Source: Lasiosphaeris hirsuta
Taxonomy: Eukaryota > Ascomycota > Sordariomycetes > Sordariales > Lasiosphaeriaceae
Direction: 5' to 3'
Assembly: GCA_030549175.1 (NCBI GenBank)
Contig: JAUKUA010000004.1
Location: 62,001 to 126,000 of the forward strand
Length of the DNA stretch: 64,000 nucleotides
The notes below the pieces were generated by a model. It saw nothing but the letters and a program-made list of their open reading frames with translations, did no database searches and had not been told where the DNA came from. Shown one piece after another: positions 31,060 to 47,510 of this stretch; positions within the stretch are counted from its first letter, which is position 1; the number at the start of each line of letters is the position of its first letter. Made by a program: the position numbers and the translations under genes.

Positions 31060-33722
31060 TCACTGAAGAAGTTCCACGTCTAGCCCAATCGAGTGCATGA
31101 AAAGATTGACGTTTTGGAGCCGCTGAGCCGAGAGGTCGTGAGGCAGGGTCTTGGACAGCGCCACTGTATCCATGACGCGATCCTTGACGGAAAGCACCAG
31201 TCTTTGCTGCTGGTCAGGGCTTGCACCAATGCCAATGGCAGCGAGCAGTTGCCACACATATGTGTCGTTTCCGGAACTGACAGAGCCCGGGAAGACGTGG
31301 GGAAGGCTGGGTTCGAGCAGGTTGAAGAACTGGTTGTAAGTCATCTCCCTAGAAGTAAGGTCAGTACAATCATCACAGGATAGCCAATCAGAAGAACCTA
31401 CCAAGAGCGCCACGCCGCCTCATTACCTCCGCCGCTATGCTTGATGATCTCAGCACGGCTTAGGATCATGGTGAGCATCGACACTCCAATCTTGCTCTTC
31501 GCAATAATATCCACGTTGCGTGTGCACACAAGACCAAGCACTCCGGCAACAAGATCAAGGTCGAGCTCATTCATAAAGTTGAAGAGCGTTGACATGACAG
31601 CAACGGAGAAGAGTTCTACGTTTTCACGCATGGCCGCGTTCAGCTGCATCTCGCCGGTCGTGACCTGGGCATTTCGCACAACGTCCAGGTTGTCGAGGTT
31701 CACCACGATCAGAGTGAGAATGGTAGTGCGCTGCTCCGGGCTGGTGTGTCTGAAGATGCGCTCCATGGCCTTCTTGCCCTTGCTGTATGCGAGGAGAGCG
31801 ATAAATGGGTGTACGGTGCCGTTGTCAGGATGGTCGTGAATTCGGAGGGACTTCCACAGCTTCTTGTTGAGCGCCTGCGCCGCAGCGCTCCATGCGGCAA
31901 CCTTTTCCATGGCAGCGTTGTCACCCTCGCTAGCGGGAGGGGGAGGGATGGTGCGTTCGTGGTCCTCCATCTTCATAAGTGTAGTGTATATTTCCTCAAT
32001 GGATCGTAGCTCGGCCTTCTTGTCTGTGCCGCTGGAAGCGTGGAGATTCCTGTGGGCACTGCTCGGGCGATGGGGCTCGCCTGCATTGTCGTTGCGCTTG
32101 ATGTTGAGCAAGGGCTTGGGTGTCTTGGCGTTGCTGAACGAAATCTTGCCCAAGCTGCCTTCAATGACGAGCTGCTTGTTCTTGGGCTTGTTTTTCGCAG
32201 CTTCAACAGCACGCTGAACCTGCTGCTCCATCCTCTGCATGTGGTTTTCGGGCCCGCGGTTGTGACGTCGCATGCCTCCTGCACGGCTCCCGGTCTGGAA
32301 CAGATAGGTTTGAGCAAAGTTGTTCAGGGGTTGGCTGGGGTGCTGGCGTTGGCCGCCTTGGATCTGGTTGTGAACTTGGTAGTAGAAATCCTCGGCGAGG
32401 GACTCATCTGTGCCGTGCTCATTGGGGTTTCCAGTGGCGGCGACAAGTTGCTGGAGCTGAATACGCGTGACGAAGTTCTTGTCTTGGGGTGTCATGATGC
32501 CATTGTCGCGGGACATGAGGAAAATCTTGTGGTTTCGCTTTGCGCGTTTTGCCTCCTGGTCCAAATAGGCAGTCTTCTCCTCCTCGGAGAGCTGTGAGAG
32601 CTGCGAAGAATGGGTAATAATATGCTGCTGTCGAGAAAACGAACCCTGTGGCCTGTGAGTGGGATGTGCCGGGTGAGTAGCGGTGGGTACAGGATGGGCA
32701 TGAGCGCCGAGTCGTGCGGCATCACCAGAAAGTCGATTGGGGTTCTGTAGGATCTGGGTCGGCTGAACCGGGGTAGACTGCTGGGGTTGCTGGGACTGTT
32801 GGGCCCGGTGGTGGACAGCCGGGGAACCAGAGGGCTGAACCGGCTGAGTCGGCTGAGGCGAGTGGGCATGTTTAGACTGAGGCCGCTGGAGAATAGTAAC
32901 AGGATGAGGGTGTCCAGGTTGTTGGTGCGGTTGCTCCTTGTGTCGTAGATGCTCGGGTTGCGATGGGCTCTGGTGCTGGATCGACTGAACTGGCGGGGCG
33001 AACTGGTAGCCTTGGTCATACTGGATATGCGCCTGGTCTTGATGCTGGGGAGCTGGAGATGGTGCGGCCGGCTGCACGGGCTTCTTGGCCTGGGCACGCA
33101 TTTGGGCTTCAACTTCCTCGAGGCTCATTATTTTGCGGCCAGCAGGGGCTGCGACAGAAGCCGGCGTCTGGATTTGAGCTGCAGGGGCTGGTTGCTTCTT
33201 CGGCGCAACACCCCACAAAGCCGCATCAACCTGCAGCTCACCCACGGGTTCCTGGCTGTATTTCTCATAACCGGATCGAGCGGGTTTATAGGTCGTTGGC
33301 TGAGGCGCATAATTATACGACGAGGTTGCCGGTGCGGGGGCCCGGGTGGCCGTCTGGGCAACGGCATGAGCGGCGGACTGGACAGTGGACTGCGTGGCTC
33401 TGGCAAGGGGCTGCTGGCGGGTGAAGCGGACATGCTCTTCTTCAATGGCATTTGCGACCTTGGCAGTTTGTCCGAAGAAGTCAAAGTCTTTGCCTACAGC
33501 AGGAACCGATGTGGTGTCGGTTCCGACATAGCCAAAGGTGTCATCGTTGAAGACGTCATCGGTTTCGTCGAGTTGATCGCCCAAGCCGTCGTACGTATCT
33601 TCGAAATCAAGGGCGTCGGCATCGTCTTCGCGGTTAGAAAGGGCCGCAAATGGGTCGTGCGCTTGGGAGAAGCCAGCAGCAGCCGTGTTGTGGCGGGGGT
33701 TGTCGAACCCAAAAAAGGACAT
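31060..33722 (-). CDS. pat1: Decapping activator Pat1
   Basis: Exon 1 (33722-31402) and exon 2 (31348-31060), joined by a 53-nt intron with donor GTAGGT, give 869 aa. Pat1 bridges the Lsm1-7 ring, Dhh1 and the decapping enzyme on deadenylated mRNA in the cytoplasm and P-bodies. It begins MSFFGFDNPR, an N-terminal motif of the family, then an acidic stretch (EDTYDGLGDQLDETDD), a long Gln/Pro/His-rich linker (about residues 170-375), a conserved block at GKISFSNAKTPKPLL, and an all-helical C-terminal domain. An alternative 3' end is possible: a 61-nt intron (31063-31003, donor GTGAAG) would replace the stop by an exon ending at 30942 that reads MDMQMGLQDEEFWIYDKKS in frame. Which is used cannot be decided from sequence. 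Confidence 0.88.
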
Positions 33723-36040
33723 TTTGGCGATATAGAAAGACCTCCAGAGCGGTGTAGGGCGGGTTTTACTGGGAGGAGTGTTAGTCGCGGGTCCCCAAAA
33801 GCAACATGTCGGCCCAAGAAATCAGACCATTCCGGGCAGGGATCGCGAGAAAATTGGAAAAGGCGGGGGCTGTGAAGCTGAGCTTCCAACAGGCGAGCTT
33901 GCAGCCACTATTTTTGGAATGCAGCGCAATCTGACCTGCTCACAAAATCCGTGTGCAGGCAGAATGGAAAGAGGGAAAATGGGGGAGTGATGGAAGATGT
34001 TGCGGTGGTGTTGGCGACTGGGCGGGAAAACATGGACCTAGGCGCGGGGCGCGGTTCCGGGGATGTCTCAAGAAACCACAGCACGAAGATGGCAACACGG
34101 GCAACGGAAACCAGTAACCGGGACTCGGAGCTCGAAAATACGTACAGCGTGGGAAGCAAGTGTGGTTATGTGGTCGACTCGGTCAAGTATCATGATGATG
34201 CGATGCGATCTCGACGGGACTCGGACAGCAAAATCGAAAATCAGGGTCTGTTGACGGTGGCATGCGCGTTGTGGCGGGGGCCAAAAGAGAGCTGGAAGAT
34301 CCGAAAAACTGGAAACGAGCGGCCCATGCACCGCTGCAAGAGAGAAAGCACGGCACTCTGGGGGAAACTGCGCTCGTTGTCGCAAGGCGGAGGAGTCTAC
34401 TCGAGGTTGAGTGCCGGGTGGATCGTGGGTCAATTGACTGACTTACCTTGCTGGCGACCTGACGGAAGTGGGATGCCCATCGAATAATCCGGGTTGCCAA
34501 TCGGAGCGGCGGCCGGATTAACCACATGACTCCCCACCGACCCGACGAGGCCCACTGCAGCTTGGAGGTCCCCAGCTCAGGGCAGGCGCACAGGCTAGCT
34601 CCACTGTATTGATCCTTTGGCATGGAGTCGGGGGCAAGTGTCCAATTGATTCAGAGACATGCCAGGTTCCCAACGAGTACCTGGCTTGCCCTTCAATTCG
34701 ACCTTGAGATCCGGACAACAACGACGACAGTGGGACCCAGACTGATGCAGATGCGTATTGAGCTTGCAATACCTATCGGGTCAGTTGTCACAACGGCTTG
34801 TCAGTTCCCCAGATCTGCGGATGCAGCAATTCAGCCAAAGAACAATGGAGGGCACCATGCAGCCTTCCGTACAGTGCCCCTCGCTTCTTGAGTTCAAGAG
34901 AGGCCTAGACTCCTTGTCAGATGCAGCCACTGCCCGCAAACTGCAGTTGACACCGATATCCTTCCCGATAAAGTAACAGCTACTCAAGAACGCGAACTCC
35001 ACACATGACCTTCCACGCACGCATCTCATCGCACTCCCAACTCCATGTCCAACCGTCAATGCTGGGGAACTGGCCTGGGCGACGGCAACTCTATTCTGGC
35101 GGTTGATATGACAGTCCGCCCGCCCCCCAAATCCCCCCCGCGAGCCGCATCCTGGACAGCAGGGCCCCTGCAGCAGGGAGGCCCCGAACGATCCGGGTAC
35201 GGAGGAATGACGAGGAGTCAATGCGCGGCCTCAAGTCCAGCACGCAGATCTTTTGAAACCAGGCAGTCTATCGCGATCGAAAAAGCGTTGGGGAAAATAC
35301 TGTGTCTCTCGAGTGCTGCGGGTGCCATCCGTGCAATCCAACTCGGTGACAGGCTCTCTCGTGTTGCGCCGGGGTTACAAGATGTCAGACTGCTGGGGAC
35401 TATTGGTTTCTCTAAAGTGTCGCATTAGCTGTTTTGGACGTGACTTGGTAGCAGCGCTGCTAAGGTAGCACTTCCCGTGGAGCAGCTGAACTGCGCACTA
35501 ACACGGTTGTGGATCACTGTTTCTGGGTGCTCCAATCTCTGGGCATGCCGGCAGCAAGGGGACGCGCAGCCCATTCTTGGATTCTTGGACCTCCTTTTTC
35601 CACGACGGCAGCGGCTGCATCTGGATCGCGTGTCTGGCCATTTCATTTTCCTTGCCATCTCCTAGCAGTTCCAACACTACACTTCCCGCGAGACCATGAC
35701 GGCTTGCGACTGAAGGGAGAAGCAGGACCTGTGTCCCTTTGTCTAGTGTCCTCCCCAGTGAATCCCTTGACTGGCCCGACGTGGCGCTTGCTTGCCAATA
35801 ACATTAAGCTTTCGGTTTGGACCTGACCACGAATCCAGAGTCAGCAGCTGCGCATTTCCACAGCGCCACCTGAATCTCCCCAAATCTACCATCCAGGAGA
35901 AAGCGACGACAACGGCGACACGGCGACGTGGAATCACACCAAAGTCGCTGTCGCAATCGCTCTGCCCTCTAGCCGCCCCGAGCCATCAACCGGACACTCT
36001 GGTTTAACGGGTACCGCCTCCAAAGTCTCCAAAAAAAAAA
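33723..36040. promoter_or_regulatory. 2.3-kb divergent promoter region (pat1 / mannosyltransferase)
   Basis: No convincing gene. A run of ten A directly precedes the mannosyltransferase ATG at 36041, a favourable initiation context in fungi. Confidence 0.4.
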
Positions 36041-37516
36041 ATGGCGGCCGGCAGCGCTCGCTACGTGCGATACATTTTGTTCGCCTTCTTTGTCAGTAGT
36101 GCCCCCGATGCGCTGCGTCGCTCCTCGCTCCTGCTTCAATCGATTGCGGCTAACAGTCTCGCAGGTGCTTGCAGTATTTTACTTTATCTCCAACTCGGGC
36201 ACGATCGAGCCTCCCATCAAACTGCCCGCCGGCAGCGCGACCGACGAGACCCCGGCCAAGGGGAAGTCACCAACAACCGGTGGAACGACCGTCGGCAGCA
36301 CCGGCGGCAGCAGCAATGCTGGGACAAAAGATGAACTCAGAGTCGGCCCTAATCTCGACCCCGCCGAGTTCCCCATGCCCATGTCCCCCGCTGACCCCGG
36401 CTGGGACGATCTCTCGGGAGTCCGCGAGGGCCCCCGTATGAACGCAACATTCGTGACGCTGGCGCGGAACGGCGACATCTGGGAGATTGCGCGCTCGATC
36501 CGCCAGGTCGAGGACCGCTTCAACCGACGGTACAACTACGACTGGGTCTTCCTCAACGACAAGCCGTTCGATGCCGCCTTCAAGAAGCTGACGACCTCGC
36601 TGGTGTCGGGCAAGACGTTCTACGGCGAGATCCCCAAGGAGCACTGGTCGTTCCCCCCGCACATCGACCAGGACAAGGCCAAGAAGGTGCGCGAGGACAT
36701 GGCGCAGCGCAAGATTATCTACGGCGATAGCATCAGCTACCGACACATGTGCCGCTTCGAGTCGGGCTTCTTCTTCCACCAGCCGCTCATGCTCAACTAC
36801 GACTACTACTGGCGCGTGGAGCCGAGCGTCGAGCTCTTCTGCGACATCCACTACGACCCCTTCCGCGTCATGCACGAGGGAGGCAAGAAGTACAGCTTCG
36901 TGCTCAGCCTGTACGAGTACGTCGAGACGATCCCCACGCTGTGGGAGAGCGTCAAGAAGTTCATCAAGAACCACCCCGAACACATTGTCCCGGGCAACTC
37001 GATGGGTTTCCTGAGTGACGACGGCGGCGACAGCTACAACCACTGCCACTTTGTAAGTACTATCCCCCTCGGCCCCGAGAGCAGCCATGACTGACGTGCG
37101 TGCCCAGTGGTCCAACTTTGAGATTGGCAGCCTACGGTGGCTGCGGTCCCAGGCCTACACCGACTACTTTGAGTCGCTCGACCAGGACGGCGGATTCTTC
37201 TACGAGCGCTGGGGTGATGCGCCCGTGCACTCAATCGCGGCCGCTCTCATGCTCAAGAAGGAGGAAATCCACTTCTTCAACGACATCGCCTACTACCACG
37301 TGCCCTTCACGCACTGCCCAACGGGCGATAAGATCCGCCAGCAGCTCAAGTGCCACTGCAACCCCAAGGACAACTTTGACTGGAAGGGCTACTCCTGTAG
37401 GTTTCCCTGTCGCGCGTGTGCGACGTGCTCGGCTAACATGACTCACAGGCACGTCCCGGTACTTTGAGATCAACGGGTTGGAGAAGCCCGAGGGCTGGGA
37501 GAATCAGCAAGACTGA
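36041..37516 (+). CDS. mnt1: Alpha-1,2-mannosyltransferase, Kre2/Mnt1 family (GT15)
   Basis: Four exons: 36041-36091, 36165-37052, 37108-37396 and 37449-37516; 431 aa. It is a Golgi type II membrane enzyme that adds alpha-1,2-mannose to O- and N-linked glycans using GDP-mannose. The membrane anchor is split by intron 1 (YILFAFF then [12 protein letters not shown]), followed by a Gly/Thr/Ser-rich stem up to about residue 80. The GT15 catalytic domain is clear: [98 protein letters not shown] and HCPTGDK. The last exon encodes [14 protein letters not shown]. All four exons sum to whole codons, which supports the model. Length fits yeast Kre2 (442 aa). Confidence 0.95.
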
Positions 37517-38080
37517 GTACAGCAGCGCAGTGTGAAGAATAGCCCGGGGTGCAGGACAAGGGAGGAGAATTATTAGACGTGTACAATCCTCAGCCCACCG
37601 ACGTTTGATCCCGGCATTGGAGCATCATCGGGGCCAGCTGGGCTCATTGGGAAAAGGAGGCAAAAACGGACAACGGAATTTCAGGGGGCGTCCGGGAATT
37701 GAATCTAACGATCTTATTTTTTATTTCAAGTACACCGGAGGGGGACAGGGTGGCGGGGTGCTACAATGGCCATGTTACGAGTGGGTAGGTGGGTTCTTCA
37801 TTTGTAAATATGTGTACCCCTCTGGGGCAAGATCAGACTGGTTGTGGTAGGGACAACAAGCATTGGCGTGGTTATAATACGAGAATGTTTTGATTCAGAA
37901 TCCACCCCCGTGTTGTACATGGTCTTGATACAATGCCGCTGCGTGGTCCCAAACATCGTTACTGCCAAAGTCTAACGCTCCAATGCCGAACCAATGCCGA
38001 ATTCTTGTCTCGTTTTGGCCGTTGCAAGCCCAGCCTAGATCCTCGCCACCCTCCGCCCTAAACGTCGGCAAGACTAACGC
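37517..38080. other. Convergent 3' spacer
   Basis: Shared 3' flank of the mannosyltransferase (+) and uS12m (-) genes. Nothing else is seen. Confidence 0.5.
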
Positions 38081-38814
38081 TCAGCCGACGGACGCCTTCT
38101 TCGGCTTCTTGGTGCCGTATTTACTCCTGCTGCTCATGCGTGTCGCGACGCCTCCCTACAGCATAAAACAAGCCGGGTTAGCGATCCGCTTCCAACGGCG
38201 TCTGTGTGTACTAAACAAGTTACACACACACGGGGTGCTGTACACAACTTACCAGATCCAAGGCCCCGCGGACCAGGTGGTAGCGCACACCGGGGCAATC
38301 CTGGGCACGGCCGCCACGCACCAGCACGACGCTGTGCTGCTGGATGTTGTGGCCCTCGCCTGGGATGTAGGCCGTGATGACCTTGCCGGTCGAGAGCCGC
38401 ACGCGGGCCGTCTTGCGCTCGCCCGAGTTGGGCTTCTTGGGGCGCGTGATGCCCACCTTGACGCAGACGCCCTTGAGCGCGGGCGCGTGGATGGCCGAGA
38501 GGGCCGGGGACACGGCGTGACGAGCGCGCTGGGGTTTCCGGCAGCCCTGGCGGGGGGGGGGGGGGTTAGCGAGGTTGGAATTGTGATTAGGATTGGGATT
38601 GGGATTGGGATTGGGATGGGAGGTATGGGGATGTGCTCACTCGCAACACCTGGTTGAGCGTGGCGCTGTGTGCCGACGTGGTGGAAAAGGCTTTGCGGGC
38701 TAGCGGGGAGGAAGAGGCCGCGAGCGAGGAGACCGCCGTTTGGGTGGCGGTGGCCTGGACTACCGGCCGCCGGAGCGACGGCAGCAGGAAGCTTCGGAGA
38801 AACGTCGTCGCCAT
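38081..38814 (-). CDS. mrps12: Mitochondrial ribosomal protein uS12m
   Basis: Three exons: 38814-38641, 38546-38253 and 38155-38081; 180 aa. It is part of the small mitochondrial ribosomal subunit at the decoding site. The first 48 or so residues are a Ser/Ala/Arg-rich mitochondrial presequence ([10 protein letters not shown] before the mature part). The mature protein reads [55 protein letters not shown] and [20 protein letters not shown], the invariant S12 core with the PNS and PGV loops, and ends GTKKPKKA. An upstream in-frame ATG at 38877 exists, but the 38814 start gives the usual presequence length. Intron 1 has a G14 run and a GGGATT array. Confidence 0.95.
38547..38640 (-). other. uS12m intron 1 with G-run and GGGATT array
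   Basis: On the plus strand it holds 14 consecutive G (about 38552-38565) and about five GGGATT units (about 38589-38617). On the transcribed RNA these become C-rich tracts. Confidence 0.7.
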
Positions 38815-39443
38815 CGTGGTTGTGGGCTGCTGGCGCGACAGACTCGCTGGGTCACAGTCGTGAAATGCTCGCCTCACAGCGCTGCGGCTGGCGGTTTGGC
38901 ATCACTTTTTGGCGGTAATGCTTCTCGGCACGGGATGGCACACGTGACCAGACTGCCAGACTGCCAGACTCCCGTCGGCAATTGTCGGCCTTCGCCAGGG
39001 CTCCCCCAAGGGCCCCCCAGTCACATGGTTGCAAGGCACATTGCATTTCATCCCTGCGCAAGCGGATTACCCCGGTGAAAATGGCCCCTCCTCACAGCTT
39101 CGCTAGTTAGCAGAAAGTCTGTGTTGTAGTCACGCAGTGCCTCGGCAGACCGAGTCCGGTGGGCGACAAGAGACAACAGCGCCCGCGCATCCCTTGGACC
39201 GTCCATTCCCTTACTCATGTAATCCCGGTTTTCCTGGGTAGTAAGCCATACAAGCGCTATTTTCCCCTTCGTTTTGTGTACGCCTTCGACATTTATAATT
39301 ACAGCTGCGTCCATCGACTTGTTGCGGAGCCTCGATACCCAGTGTTATAAAAAGCTTGCGCCGCCGTTCCATTGATCTTGGTTCCGTCCCCCCCAAACCG
39401 TGCTTCCCCCTTCCCCACGTTTCCCACCCGCCAAGTTCCCAAG
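38815..39443. promoter_or_regulatory. Divergent promoter region (uS12m / acyl-CoA dehydrogenase)
   Basis: A 630-bp spacer between two divergently transcribed mitochondrial-protein genes. There is a triplicated CAGACTGC(CAGACTGCCAGACTC) near 38950-38970. No gene is seen. Confidence 0.5.
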
Positions 39444-40897
39444 ATGAGGTCATTCACCAGAGCTCTACGGCCCGCCGTGCGAAAAAGCCAGGCCGCCGTA
39501 GCAGCATCGGCGCCGAGGATATGTAGCAGGAGCACGCAAAGGGCGTTTCCCACCGTGCAATGGTGAGGCCCCAATGCCCCCTCCCGCCCGCGCAATGGCG
39601 TCTCCTAACAATGCCTCCCAAACAGCGCCCGCCCCCTATCCACGACGGCCGCTCGCCGTGACTCGGCCCTGGCAGACCTCCCGCCGACGCCCATCACGCA
39701 CTTCTCCGAGACCGAGACGGCCATGGCCGAGGCCGTGCAGAAGTTCGCCAACGACGTCATCCTTCCCAAGGTCCGCGAGATGGACGAGGCCGAGGCCATG
39801 GACCCGACCATTGTGGAGCAGCTGTTCGAGCAGGGCTTCATGGGCGTCGAGATCCCCGAGGAGTACGGCGGTGCCGGCATGAACTTCACCTCGGCCATTG
39901 TGGGCATCGAGGAGCTGGCGCGCGTCGACCCCTCCGTCTCCGTCATGGTCGACGTCCACAACACGCTCGTCAACACGGCCGTCATCAAGTGGGGCAGCGA
40001 GGCGCTCAAGAAGAAGTACCTGCCCAAGCTGGCCACCAACACGGTCGGCTCCTTCTGCCTGTCGGAACCCGTGAGCGGGTCCGACGCCTTCGCGCTAGCG
40101 ACCAAGGCCACCGAGACCGAGACGGGCTTCAAGATCAACGGCAGCAAGATGTGGATCACCAACAGCATGGAGGCCGAGTTCTTCATCGTGTTTGCCAACC
40201 TCGACCCCAGCAAGGGCCACCGCGGCATCACCGCCTTCATCGTGGACAAGGGCATGAAGGGCTTCCAGGTTGCCAAGAAGGAGAAGAAGCTGGGCATCAA
40301 GGCGAGCAGCACCTGCGTGCTCAACTTTGACGACGTCGAGGTGCCCAAGGAGAACCTGCTGGGCGAGCGCGGCCAGGGCTACAAGTACGCCATCAACCTG
40401 CTGAACGAGGGCCGCATCGGCATCGCGGCCCAGATGACGGGGCTGGCCCTGGGCGCGTGGGAGAACGCGGTCAAGTACGTGTGGAACGACCGCAAGCAGT
40501 TCGGCAAGCTGGTCGGCGAGTTCCAGGGCATGCAGCACCAGATTGCGCAGTCGTACACCGAGATCGCCGCCGCGCGCGCGCTCGTGTACAACGCCGCCCG
40601 CAAGAAGGAGGCCGGCGAGAACTTTGTCACGGACGCGGCCATGGCCAAGCTGTTCGCATCGCAGGTCGCCGGCCGGGTAAGTGGCCTCGCCATTGAGTGG
40701 ATGGGCGGCATGGGCTTTGTGCGTGAGGGGCTGGCCGAGAAGTACTGGCGCGACAGCAAGATTGGCGCCATTTACGAGGGCACGAGCAACATCCAGTAGG
40801 TTTTCCCCCTTTCCTGCCTCCCAAGAAAAGATGTGCTGACGGGCATTCCAGGCTCAACACCATTGCCAAGACGTTGCAGAAGCAGTACACTGAGTAG
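39444..40897 (+). CDS. Short/branched-chain acyl-CoA dehydrogenase, mitochondrial
   Basis: Three exons: 39444-39562, 39626-40795 and 40852-40897; 444 aa. The enzyme makes the FAD-dependent alpha,beta-dehydrogenation of short or 2-methyl-branched acyl-CoAs in fatty-acid or branched amino-acid breakdown. The N-terminus (MRSFTRALRPAVRKSQAAVA) is a mitochondrial targeting sequence. Family motifs: EEYGGAGMNF, SFCLSEPVSGSDAFAL, GSKMWITNS, LGIKASSTC, FDDVEVPKENLLGE, LNEGRIGIAAQM and the C-terminal catalytic Glu in IYEGTSNIQ, which is split by intron 2 from LNTIAKTLQKQY. The Glu placement is that of short and short/branched-chain members rather than isovaleryl-CoA dehydrogenase. Splices leave whole codons throughout. 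Confidence 0.94.
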
Positions 40898-42717
40898 CCA
40901 GCAGGCTTGGAACGCTGGTTGCATTGAAGTTTTGGTTAGCAAATTGGAGTTTTCGTGGGTTAGATGCGGCATCTGTCCGGTGTACAAGAGCAAAAATGTA
41001 TTACTTGTTATAGATCACTTTTCAGGAGCGATTCCCCCCTCCGGTCCTGCAGTGGTTGGACCGGTTGGAGCTTGACTCATGAGCTCTGAGTAGGGACTTC
41101 TTACTCATGGAGATGCTCTCCAACAGCATTGACTTTTCGGTGAACCGTCGTGACCATTGCAAGTCTGTGAAATGCAGAAATGTCCCCCCTCCGCCGATCC
41201 GCCGCAAAACACGGCCAGCACCGGCATCTTGCCTCGAGGGGCCAGTCCGAGGGCGTCTAGGTTCCAGGATAGGATCTGCGACGAGGTGGTGCAATTACAC
41301 AGCATGGGCTGTTCCCATGCGGTTGGGCCCGGGTTTGACTGGAATAGGGTTTGACTGGAATATCTGACATTTCGGCCAATGACTCGATTCCTCTCAGCTT
41401 ACACCCGACCAGGAATATCAGGCCAACCTTGGCCTGGCGCCGTCAGCCTTACTTTCACCGGCACGTCTGGCTCACAACGGCAGGCATGTTGTCCTTTCCT
41501 TGAGAGTGTACGGCTGGGGCTCATATCGTTGCTCGGCGAGATGGTAGAAAGGGGCTACTTTGTTGACAGACGAGGTTGGAATCACGCTGAGGCGAACGGG
41601 CTTGGCGGCGAAGTTGCTGAGCCAGGCTGCCGCTTTGGACGACTGCTGGGCGGCAAAAGCACACCGGGACATTGGATAATGAGCATCGCGAGCCCCAAGT
41701 GGCGGTGACGCCGATTTCATAGTAGCAGAGGCAATCATGTGGTTCAACAGCCGGCCATTATTCTGTGTCCAACAAATTCAGAGGAAGTCCCTCAGTGGCC
41801 CGAGCACTGATCAGATCATCAGATCTCGCGCTTTGTCCAGTCGGCTGAGAAAGCCATGAAAAGCCAAGGCAAGCGATAAGCGATAAGCCAGAGAGGCGTG
41901 GGCCCAATCAGATGGACGGCAATTTGTCCCCCTCGCGCCCCGCCGCCGGTCTCGCATGGTGTGTCTTCCTTAGGTGCTTGGTTTGCGCCGCAAGTTGCAG
42001 ATTGAACGCGCAATGAGGAGCATGGACCCCGCTGATAGGTGGCCCTGCGACATGGAGCAAAGTCCTACGGGCAGTCCACGCAGTGCCCGCAGTCCTAGAA
42101 CAAGAGACAATCAAAGACGGACGGGAGACCGGCCTCTCACGGCTGGGTGCCCAACCGTCCACAAAACCTGGTCAGCATTCCAGACAAGCCTGGCATTTCC
42201 ACACACGCCTCTGATATTGCTGCGAGACTCGCACCCTGCCCCATGCGGCGCCCCGCAGGACGGGACCTGGACCTGGTGATGCTTTGCGCCTGTATCTGGG
42301 AACCTGCGCGGGCGTCGAACAGAGTGCCGGCATGCCTGGCCGACATGGCTGAGCAGCAGCAGGATGTCCGGGTGGACTAGACAGAGGACAAACTTCGCGG
42401 GGTGGACCGCCATCATGGCACAAACAGATGATCAATATGATGTTGTGAACTAGGGAGCTGCAGCCAGCGTCGCACTCATCCATGTAGATTTACCCCGCCG
42501 TCGCGCAGTGTCCCGCCGAGCTATGCCGTTGCAAGGCCTGCGGTCAACCTCTTGGAGCCTTCGCTTCGTCCTGCTCCTGGGCAAAAAGGGCTGGAGACAC
42601 GAGATACAACCCGGCTTATGGCGTATATCGTCCACGGAGACATGCGCAGTCCCATGCCAGGCAGGCCAGGGCACACCGACTTCCAATTCCAAATTTGCGG
42701 CAGGGCCATTGGATGTT

Positions 42718-42766
42718 AGGACTGGGCCGAGTTAGGACGGGGCCGAGTTAGGACGGGACGGGATTT
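42718..42766 (+). repeat. Short tandem repeat
   Basis: About 2.5 copies of GAGTTAGGACGGGGCC, each slightly varied. Confidence 0.55.
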
Positions 42767-43116
42767 AATTATTAGGTTCGCTGTGGAGGCGAAGAGGCCC
42801 GAAGGACTGAACTACCTAACGCAGGGTAGGTAGCTGGGCCTGGCGGACGCTGAAGGACGTGAGGACCACAGAATGGTAATTTAATCGGTTTCGTCGCATT
42901 CCCGAGCCACCATTTTTATTTTTTTTTGGGGTGATTTCCCATCCCCCCCTCCACGCTCCACGGCTTTCTCCTTGAGGGAGGCAAGCATGCCTCGACTCAC
43001 TGGCTGCAACGAACCTCAATATACCCTCCCTGTCTGAGCAACAACCCCCCCTCCCCTCCCCCCTTTCCCCCGCCAGCGCCAGCGCCATCACCGCACCAGC
43101 ACCAGCAGCACAGCGG

Positions 43117-43204
43117 CACCAGCAGCACCAGCAGCACCAGCAGCACCAGCAGCACCAGCAGCACCAGCAGCACCAGCAGCACCAGCAGCACCAGCAGCAC
43201 CAGC
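43117..43204 (+). repeat. 9-bp minisatellite (CACCAGCAG)n
   Basis: Nearly ten head-to-tail copies without visible substitution, 440 bp upstream of the pkc1 ATG. It is probably in the promoter or 5' leader. Confidence 0.9.
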
Positions 43205-43645
43205 CGCTTATGAGGAGAGCAAGGAGCAAGGTACCGCAGCCCAAATCGCATCAACAAGGGCTGTTGCCAAATGCGAAACACAAAACCCCGCCATAATTCG
43301 TCGCTGACGACATCTGCCACTCGCCTCGCCTTTTGTCTCGCACTGCCGCCCACCCGTGAATGATAGCGAACGAGCGTTATTGGGACCTCTGGACCTCTGG
43401 ACCTCACTACCTGGATCGTCAGCCCGCGCACCGCACCCGCACCGCGCACCGCACCCACAGCCCACCGCACATCCTGGGCAGCCTGGATCCCTGGATCCTG
43501 GATCCGCCCCGACCTAGAGAAAACGAAAGACCAACACGAACACGCTGCCGCTGAAGAATATTGAGAACCTTTCCCCGAGCACCCTATTTTGCTGCATTTT
43601 TAGGCCTTTCTGCGCGCCCAGTCGCGCAGACCCAATCCCGCCGCC

Positions 43646-47510
<3,865 letters not shown>

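Larger units (their letters stand above)
40898..43645. promoter_or_regulatory. 2.7-kb region upstream of pkc1
   Basis: No gene was supported. It carries a GAGTTAGGACGGGGCC tandem at about 42718-42766 and the 9-bp minisatellite at 43117-43204. The last few hundred bases probably include the pkc1 5' leader. Confidence 0.45.

Noticed and set aside
36267..37115. 282-codon minus-strand frame opposite the mannosyltransferase
   Set aside because: Mirror of the GT15 catalytic domain; composition is Val/Ala/Leu/His-rich as in other shadows.
42816..43244. Trp/Cys-repeat ORF on the minus strand
   Set aside because: It is a translation of the CACCAGCAG minisatellite (Cys-Trp-Cys units) and not a cysteine-rich protein.
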